Positions 36,098 to 40,504 of a stretch of 40,504 bases of DNA are shown here, in pieces (within the stretch, counting starts at the first letter, position 1; every line of letters starts with the position of its first letter). The position numbers and the translations under genes were made by a program. The DNA is from an uncultured Pelagibacteraceae bacterium (GTDB taxonomy: Bacteria > Pseudomonadota > Alphaproteobacteria > Pelagibacterales > Pelagibacteraceae): positions 1-40,504 of the forward strand of contig CACFYR010000006.1 of assembly GCA_902570505.1 (NCBI GenBank), read 5' to 3'. The notes under the pieces were generated by a model that was not told where the DNA came from, ran no database searches, and was given only the letters and a program-made list of their open reading frames with translations.

Positions 36098-36169
36098 CTA
36101 TCTTCTTCTTTTTTTCTTAGCTTTTTTAGCTTTCTTTTTCTTTTTAGCTTTTTTTCTTCTTTTAGCCAT
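36098..36169 (-). CDS. Polybasic 23-residue micro-protein
   Basis: Minus-strand ATG at 36167-36169, stop TAG at 36098-36100. The peptide begins MAKRRKKAKKKKK and ends KKKRRR; its 23 residues are 13 Lys, 5 Arg, 4 Ala and the initiator Met, a net charge near +18. GGGAG (36177-36181) lies 7 bases upstream, one of the best ribosome-binding sites in the window. A near-consensus promoter stands upstream and a T-tailed terminator downstream, so it is a complete single-gene unit. Composition resembles the lysine/alanine tails of histone H1-like proteins or rRNA-binding extensions, suggesting nucleic-acid binding, which is inference. It is far below normal gene-calling size. Confidence 0.75.
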   Translation of the reverse strand: MAKRRKKAKKKKKAKKAKKKRRR

Positions 36170-36176
36170 TTTTTAG

Positions 36177-36181
36177 CTCCC
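36177..36181 (-). promoter_or_regulatory. Strong Shine-Dalgarno sequence of the polybasic micro-gene
   Basis: Minus-strand GGGAG sits 7 bases before the ATG at 36169, good spacing. Most genes in this window have weak or no such site, so its presence supports real translation of the 23-codon frame. Confidence 0.7.
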
Positions 36182-36190
36182 TTTATTAAA

Positions 36191-36208
36191 CGAATCATTA
36201 TTGATTCG
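36191..36208 (-). promoter_or_regulatory. Leader hairpin upstream of the polybasic micro-gene
   Basis: CGAATCA (36191-36197) and TGATTCG (36202-36208) form a perfect 7-base-pair stem with a 4-base loop, between the predicted transcription start (near 36212) and the ribosome-binding site. As DNA it is an operator-like inverted repeat; as RNA it would protect the 5' end or be bound by a regulator. Confidence 0.5.
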
Positions 36209-36218
36209 CATTAATTTA

Positions 36219-36247
36219 ATTTTATTTTTTTGAAATAGTTATGTCAA
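36219..36247 (-). promoter_or_regulatory. Near-consensus sigma-70 promoter of the polybasic micro-gene
   Basis: On the minus strand a perfect TTGACA (36242-36247) is followed by exactly 17 bases and then TAAAAT (36219-36224, 5 of 6). The predicted start near 36212 gives a transcript of about 170 bases ending at the hairpin terminator. A perfect -35 with ideal spacing predicts strong constitutive expression. Confidence 0.75.
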
Positions 36248-36348
36248 TTACTTAATTATTTTGAAAATTTTAAAAAAAATAATTTTTTTTTAATAAAATA
36301 TAAATTTAATAAAAGATAAGCAAAATAGCGATTAATAAACAATATTTT

Positions 36349-38064
36349 TTAATATAAATTTTCAAAATTATTTTTGTATTTGTTTATAATTTTAAATCTT
36401 TTTAACTTTAACGTAGGTGTTAACATTCCATTATCAATTGAAAATTTTTCTTTAATAATAAAAAATTTTTTAATTTTTTCAATTTTAGTTAAATTTTTAT
36501 TTATATTTTCTATTTCTAATTTAATTTCAGAATCATTTGATTTATTTTTTTCATCAGAAAGAATTAGTAATGCAACTAAGAAAGGTTTATTGTCACCATA
36601 TACTACAGCTTGCTCGAAAAATTTTGAATTAGTTATTTCATTTTCAATTTTCAAAGGCGATATGTTATCGCCGCCAGGCGTTATTAAAATATCCTTCTTT
36701 CTATCTGTTATCTTCAAATAATTATCTTGAAATATTCCAATATCACCAGTATATAACCACCCATTTTTTAAAACTTTTTCAGTCTCCTCTTTGTTATTCC
36801 AATATCCGAGCATAATGTTTTCTCCTTTAACTAATATTTCACCATCATCTGCAATTTTTACTTCATTGCCTTTAAACGGAGGGCCGACAGTATCAACTCT
36901 TATATCGTTAATTGGGTTACAGCTTACTACTGGAGACGCCTCTGTAAGTCCATAACCTTGTAAGGTTGGCAGTCCAATAGCATTTAGGAAAAAACCAACT
37001 TCTTTGTCTAACGCGCCACCGCCAGAAACGAATGTTTTAAGAGCGCCTCCGAATTGAGCTTTAATTTTTCTTCTTACTATTTTATCTAAAATATTATCTA
37101 CTATTTTTTCAGATAAATTTAATGATTTCCTTCTAATCTTTTTATTCCCTAAATATAACATTTTATTAATAAGGTATTTTTTTAATCCTTTTGATTTATT
37201 AAAATTTGAATTTATTTTTTGATAAATGTTCTGATAAAATCTTGGTACAGCTGTCATAATTTCTGGCTTACAATCATTCATATTCTTAATTAATTTTTCA
37301 ATACTTTCAGCATAATATATTTTTGCCGAGACAGTTATTTGTACAAATTGTACTGTATGCTCGTAAGAATGAGATAAGGGCAGCCAGGTTAAAAATCTTG
37401 TTTTGTTTTTCTTAATAAAAGATTTTAAAATGTCTATTCCACCCTCACAATTATTTAAAATTCCTCCATGACTTAATATTACTCCTTTGGGATTTCCTTG
37501 TGTGCCTGAAGTATAAATAATACATGCAGGATCTTTACGAGTTGTATTTAAATTTAAAAAATTGTTAATGCTTTCTTTTGTAAAAGTTAATTTTTTAATA
37601 CAATAGTATTCACTTTCATTAACATCCTTTAATTCCTCGAATGAAAAAACTTTTTTTATAAATTCTTTTTTTTTAATTATATTCTTTATTTTATTAAATT
37701 GTTCTTGATCTGAAACGATTATAACTGACGGTTTGCAATCATCAATAATGTATTCATAATCTTTTTCAACATAAGTTGTATAAGCTGGAACAGTAATCGA
37801 ATTTGACAACATTATTGATAAATCAGAAATAAACCATTCAGGTCTATTTTCAGATATTAATAGACATCTATCACCTTCCTCTGAAAATTTTTTAATTTCC
37901 ACAGAAAATTTATTTATTAATTCAAAAGTTTCATGCCAACTATATTCAATTTTTGGATTTTTTAACGAAGTTAAAAGTATCTCATTTTTGTTACCCTGAT
38001 TTTTATATTGAAAATAAAAAAGTTCTAAAAGATTATTTAATTTTTTTAAATCAGTCATAACCAT
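36349..38064 (-). CDS. Long-chain acyl-CoA synthetase (AMP-forming)
   Basis: This ANL-superfamily enzyme (571 residues from the ATG at 38064) resembles bacterial long-chain fatty acyl-CoA ligases. The ATP loop is YTSGTQGNPKG (about 184-194), LPLSHSYEHTVQ and GYGLTEASPVV follow, and the hinge is TGDIGIFQDNYLKITDRKKDILITPGGDNISP. The C-terminus LTPTLKLKR carries the catalytic-lysine region. It activates free fatty acids to acyl-CoA for beta-oxidation or lipid synthesis at the inner membrane. The frame extends to a TTG at 38097, but I prefer ATG 38064 or ATG 38058 because the family's N-terminal block starts around NNLLELF. It reads away from tRNA-Leu, which lies upstream on the same strand. Confidence 0.92.
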   Translation of the reverse strand: MVMTDLKKLNNLLELFYFQYKNQGNKNEILLTSLKNPKIEYSWHETFELINKFSVEIKKFSEEGDRCLLISENRPEWFISDLSIMLSNSITVPAYTTYVEKDYEYIIDDCKPSVIIVSDQEQFNKIKNIIKKKEFIKKVFSFEELKDVNESEYYCIKKLTFTKESINNFLNLNTTRKDPACIIYTSGTQGNPKGVILSHGGILNNCEGGIDILKSFIKKNKTRFLTWLPLSHSYEHTVQFVQITVSAKIYYAESIEKLIKNMNDCKPEIMTAVPRFYQNIYQKINSNFNKSKGLKKYLINKMLYLGNKKIRRKSLNLSEKIVDNILDKIVRRKIKAQFGGALKTFVSGGGALDKEVGFFLNAIGLPTLQGYGLTEASPVVSCNPINDIRVDTVGPPFKGNEVKIADDGEILVKGENIMLGYWNNKEETEKVLKNGWLYTGDIGIFQDNYLKITDRKKDILITPGGDNISPLKIENEITNSKFFEQAVVYGDNKPFLVALLILSDEKNKSNDSEIKLEIENINKNLTKIEKIKKFFIIKEKFSIDNGMLTPTLKLKRFKIINKYKNNFENLY

Positions 38065-38119
38065 ATTTGAATTTAAGCTAAATTTATAATCATACAAGTT
38101 TATTTAATTCTTAAAAGGT

Positions 38120-38206
38120 TGGTGGGCAAAGAGAGAATCGAACTCTCACAGTATTGCTACTATTGGATTTTGAGTCCAACGCGTCTACCAGTTCCGCCAT
38201 TCGCCC
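38120..38206 (-). tRNA. tRNA-Leu (anticodon CAA)
   Basis: Read on the minus strand from 38206, GGGCGAA pairs with TTTGCCC (one G-T pair), the anticodon stem TTGGA/TCCAA encloses CTCAAAA (anticodon CAA), a long variable arm follows as in class II tRNAs, and the T arm is GAGAG-TTCGATT-CTCTC. CCA is encoded at 38120-38122. It decodes UUG. Confidence 0.97.
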
Positions 38207-38268
38207 AATTTTTAAACTTATATAATTTATTTAATAGTATAAAAAGATTAAAATTAGTAAAAGTAAAT

Positions 38269-38877
38269 ATGTTTAAAAATTTGTATCATAGATCTATAGA
38301 TTTAGCAGGACATAAGAATTCCAAAACATTTTTAGGTTTAGTCTCATTTATTGAAAGTTTTGTTTTTCCAATACCGCCTGATGTTTTTATAATTCCAATG
38401 ACAATTGCAAAAAAAAAACAATGGAAAAGAATAGCTTTAATAGCTACCATTGGTTCAGTGTTAGGAGCATGTCTTGGTTATTTTATAGGATTTGTATTCT
38501 TTAATGAAATAGGGGTAAAAATTTTTGAACTCTATGGAGTAGATAACGCATCCTTTTTAAAAGATAAAGTCTCATCTGATGGAGGTATAATAGCTTGGAT
38601 AACTTTGTTGGCTATCGCGGGTTTCACTCCAGTGCCATTCAAACTTTTAACTATAACTAGTGGATTTGTAGGATTTAATATATTTTACTTTGTAGTAGTT
38701 TCGGCAATTACTAGGGGATCAAGATTTTTTTTAATTGCATTTTTAATTGGTAATTTTGGAACAGCAATGAGAAAAATTATAGAAAAAAAATTACTTAAGA
38801 TATCAGTAATTATTTCAATTATATTAATTATTTTTGCATTTTTAATCTATAAATATTTAAAAAATTTTATTAATTAA
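38269..38877 (+). CDS. YqaA/DedA-like (VTT domain) membrane protein
   Basis: The 202-residue protein has the VTT/SNARE-associated fold of YqaA: SFVFPIPPDVFIIPMTIAKKKQW is the re-entrant region with conserved prolines, GSVLGACLGYFIGF a glycine-rich helix, and GFTPVPFKLLTITSGFVGFN the second half, followed by SRGSRF-like SAITRGSRFF. Proteins of this superfamily include scramblases and lipid or metabolite transporters of the inner membrane. The start at 38269 is chosen because upstream codons of the same open frame run through the antisense of tRNA-Leu. It ends one base before dsbB, starting a yqaA-dsbB-coq7 operon. Confidence 0.9.
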   Translation: MFKNLYHRSIDLAGHKNSKTFLGLVSFIESFVFPIPPDVFIIPMTIAKKKQWKRIALIATIGSVLGACLGYFIGFVFFNEIGVKIFELYGVDNASFLKDKVSSDGGIIAWITLLAIAGFTPVPFKLLTITSGFVGFNIFYFVVVSAITRGSRFFLIAFLIGNFGTAMRKIIEKKLLKISVIISIILIIFAFLIYKYLKNFIN

Positions 38878-38878
38878 A

Positions 38879-39358
38879 ATGAAAAAAATTATTAACATAA
38901 AAAACTTATACGTATTTATATGTTTGTTAAGCTTATTTAGTATTTTAAGTGCACTATATATTGAGTATGTATTAGGTGCTATGCCCTGCAAGCTATGTAT
39001 ATATCAAAGGATACCCTATTTGCTTGCAATATTTATAAGTATAATCGGATATATTTTTTTAGATCAAAAATTATGGCTTTATATTATTTTACTAATTTTT
39101 TTTTCAAGCTTCATATTAGCTGGATACCATTCTGGTATTGAAAATAGTATTTTTGCTGAATTTAAAGGATGTAACTCTGACAATATTAACCTATTGAATA
39201 AAGAGCAAATATTAAATTCCTTTGATGAAATTATGCCTAATTGTAAAGATGTTAAATTTAGAATTTTAGGATTTTCTCTTGCGACTTTAAATATGTTTAT
39301 TTCTTTAATAATTACTATTATATCAATATTATTAATTAAAACTTATGAAAACAAATAA
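38879..39358 (+). CDS. dsbB: Disulfide bond formation protein B (DsbB family)
   Basis: The 159-residue protein has four hydrophobic helices. The first redox pair, C37 and C40 in MPCKLCIYQR, sits just after the first helix and is the quinone-proximal CxxC. The second pair, C98 and C122, lies in the periplasmic loop (FKGCNSDN and MPNCKD). DsbB reoxidises DsbA and passes electrons to ubiquinone. All four cysteines are present. It overlaps the coq7 start by 14 bases; joint expression with a ubiquinone-synthesis gene fits its electron acceptor. Confidence 0.93.
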   Translation: MKKIINIKNLYVFICLLSLFSILSALYIEYVLGAMPCKLCIYQRIPYLLAIFISIIGYIFLDQKLWLYIILLIFFSSFILAGYHSGIENSIFAEFKGCNSDNINLLNKEQILNSFDEIMPNCKDVKFRILGFSLATLNMFISLIITIISILLIKTYENK

Positions 39359-39875
39359 AAAAAAACTTGAGGAATTTATTAGGGTCGATCACGCAGGTGA
39401 AAGAGGTGCAATTAAAATTTATGAGGGACAATTGCTCGCTTTAAATACACTTTACAAAGATGAAGAATTAAAAAAAACTGTTGAAGAAATGAAAGTTCAT
39501 GAGAAAGAACATTGTGATTTTTTCGAAAATGAAATAAAAAAAAGACATATAAAACCTACAAGGTTTTTACCTCTTTGGGATTTATTAGGTGTTGGTTTAG
39601 GTTTTGGAACTGCATTACTCGGAAAAAAAGCAGCAATGTTATGTACCGCTTCAGTTGAAGAGGTAATTGATGAACACTATCAAAATCAAATTGAACAAAT
39701 TCATGATGACGAAAAAAAATTAAGAGAGAAAATTGTAAAATTTAGAGAAGATGAGCTACATCATAAAGACATTGCATACGAAAAAGGTGCCTCTAAAGAT
39801 GGGTTTTACTCTTTGCTTGATAAGGTTATAAAAACAGGGTCAAAAATAGCTATAAATATTTCTGAGAAATATTAA
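39345..39875 (+). CDS. coq7: Demethoxyubiquinone hydroxylase (Coq7 family)
   Basis: The 176-residue protein is a carboxylate-bridged di-iron hydroxylase. RVDHAGERGAIKIYEGQL gives E19, EEMKVHEKEHCDFFE gives E53 and H56, ASVEEVIDEHYQNQ gives E105 or E106 in the central helix, and FREDELHHKDIA gives E137 and H140. It adds the 6-hydroxyl to 5-demethoxyubiquinol in ubiquinone synthesis. Coq7 replaces UbiF in many alphaproteobacteria. Members are often membrane-associated through a hydrophobic surface, here LLGVGLGFGTALLG. It overlaps dsbB and meets the HNH gene convergently with a 4-base overlap. Confidence 0.97.
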   Translation: MKTNKKKLEEFIRVDHAGERGAIKIYEGQLLALNTLYKDEELKKTVEEMKVHEKEHCDFFENEIKKRHIKPTRFLPLWDLLGVGLGFGTALLGKKAAMLCTASVEEVIDEHYQNQIEQIHDDEKKLREKIVKFREDELHHKDIAYEKGASKDGFYSLLDKVIKTGSKIAINISEKY

Positions 39876-40441
39876 GGTTCAAGCTCAACATCCCAATATA
39901 GATAATCCATCCAGCTTTTATGTAAAAAATTTGGAGGAAAATTTTTTCCATTTTTGTGAAGATCTTCTGTGCTAGGTCTGTATGGTCTTTGATTAAGAAC
40001 CATTCCAGAATTTTCATATAATCTACCTCCTTTTTGGACATTGCAACTAGAACAAGCTGTGACGACATTATCCCAATTAGTTTTACCACCCTTTGATCTT
40101 GGTAATAAATGATCAAAAGTTAATTCTTTATTACTTCCACAATATTGACATGTAAATTTGTCTCTCAGAAAAACATTAAATCTTGTAAAGTTTGGGTTAG
40201 ATTGTGGTTTAACAAATGATTTTAGTGCAATAACACTTGGCAGTTTCATACTAAAAGATGGACTTCTTATTACTCTATCATAGTAACTCACAATAGATAC
40301 TCTATCTAAAAAAACAGATTTGATTGAATCTTGCCAACACCATATTGACAAAGGATAATAACTTAGAGGTCTATAATCTGCGTTTAATACTAACGCAGGA
40401 CATTTTTCTAATGGAAGAGTGTCACTAATTATATTAGACAT
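39872..40441 (-). CDS. HNH endonuclease family protein
   Basis: The 189-residue protein has a C-terminal HNH domain. Two zinc-holding CxxC pairs, C98/C101 and C130/C133, flank the catalytic LTFDHLLPRSKGGKTNWDNV, with H111 in the DH position and N122 or N125 following. The N-terminal 90 residues (CPALVLNADYRPLSYYPLSIW) match the group of conserved HNH proteins of alphaproteobacteria and cyanobacteria, which are not linked to a mobile element or toxin. The biological substrate is unknown; repair or RNA processing has been guessed for such proteins. It ends convergently against coq7. The 63 bases beyond its start to the window end show nothing but AT-rich sequence. Confidence 0.92.
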   Translation of the reverse strand: MSNIISDTLPLEKCPALVLNADYRPLSYYPLSIWCWQDSIKSVFLDRVSIVSYYDRVIRSPSFSMKLPSVIALKSFVKPQSNPNFTRFNVFLRDKFTCQYCGSNKELTFDHLLPRSKGGKTNWDNVVTACSSCNVQKGGRLYENSGMVLNQRPYRPSTEDLHKNGKNFPPNFLHKSWMDYLYWDVELEP

Positions 40442-40504
40442 AACAAATTTTAACCTATAAAGTTTAATAATTCAATTAAACAAATTAATTTTAATAAATT
40501 ATTT

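Noticed and set aside
38119..38268. N-terminal 50-codon extension of the YqaA-like gene, starting MVGKERIELSQ
   Set aside because: These codons are the antisense of tRNA-Leu plus its flank. This is a well-known false extension; the true start is the ATG at 38269.
1..40504. CRISPR array, insertion sequence, integrase, prophage or riboswitch
   Set aside because: No spaced direct repeats, transposase or integrase signatures, att duplication at either tRNA, or recognised glycine/SAM riboswitch core was found on reading both strands.

Overview
The window is AT-rich and tightly packed: genes commonly overlap, several pairs share a TAATG junction, and most intergenic gaps are under 200 bases. Base composition, Lys/Asn/Ile-rich proteins and alphaproteobacterial core genes (CarD next to a 7Fe ferredoxin and a SUV3-like helicase, a Coq7-type hydroxylase, a glutamate synthase pair) suggest a streamlined marine alphaproteobacterium of the SAR11 / Pelagibacter type. 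That placement is an inference from gene content. I see no rRNA, insertion sequence, prophage or CRISPR array.

Layout. (1) Bases 1-8664 are an accessory surface-polysaccharide island with genes on both strands: a partial polyprenol-phosphate sugar transferase-like gene, an unknown polytopic membrane protein, GT61-, GT2-, DUF4422-, fucosyltransferase- and GT17-like transferases, an SDR oxidoreductase, a SAM methyltransferase and a 2-oxoglutarate/Fe(II) oxygenase. The GT17 gene has a single-base frameshift in an A-run, and its conserved tail lies intact in the next frame. (2) Bases 8666-18198 (minus strand) are a core translation operon, read as GT4 glycosyltransferase - thrS - infC - rpmI - rplT - pheS - pheT - lepA, and running directly into the GT17 gene. 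(3) Bases 18240-24920 hold an alpha/beta hydrolase facing a gltD-gltB pair for ammonium assimilation. (4) Bases 25099-31848 hold uppP, an EamA transporter, a gamma-butyrobetaine-hydroxylase-like oxygenase, an acetyl-CoA acetyltransferase, tRNA-Arg(ACG), a PaaI-like thioesterase between two tiny membrane-protein genes, and acetoacetyl-CoA synthetase. Thiolase and synthetase together would turn acetoacetate into acetyl-CoA. (5) Bases 32012-36036 are a chain of SUV3-like helicase, TerB-like protein, ferredoxin and CarD regulator. (6) Bases 36040-36247 carry a complete miniature transcription unit on the minus strand: a near-consensus promoter with 17-base spacer, a leader hairpin, a strong Shine-Dalgarno sequence, a 23-codon gene for a peptide of 13 Lys, 5 Arg, 4 Ala and the initiator Met, and a U-tailed terminator shared with carD. 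(7) Bases 36349-40441 hold a long-chain acyl-CoA synthetase, tRNA-Leu(CAA), a YqaA/DedA-like membrane protein, dsbB, coq7 and an HNH endonuclease.

The strongest candidates for something under-described are the polybasic micro-gene, the tRNA-Arg / microprotein / thioesterase / microprotein cluster, and the frameshifted GT17 gene at the junction of the translation operon and the surface island.
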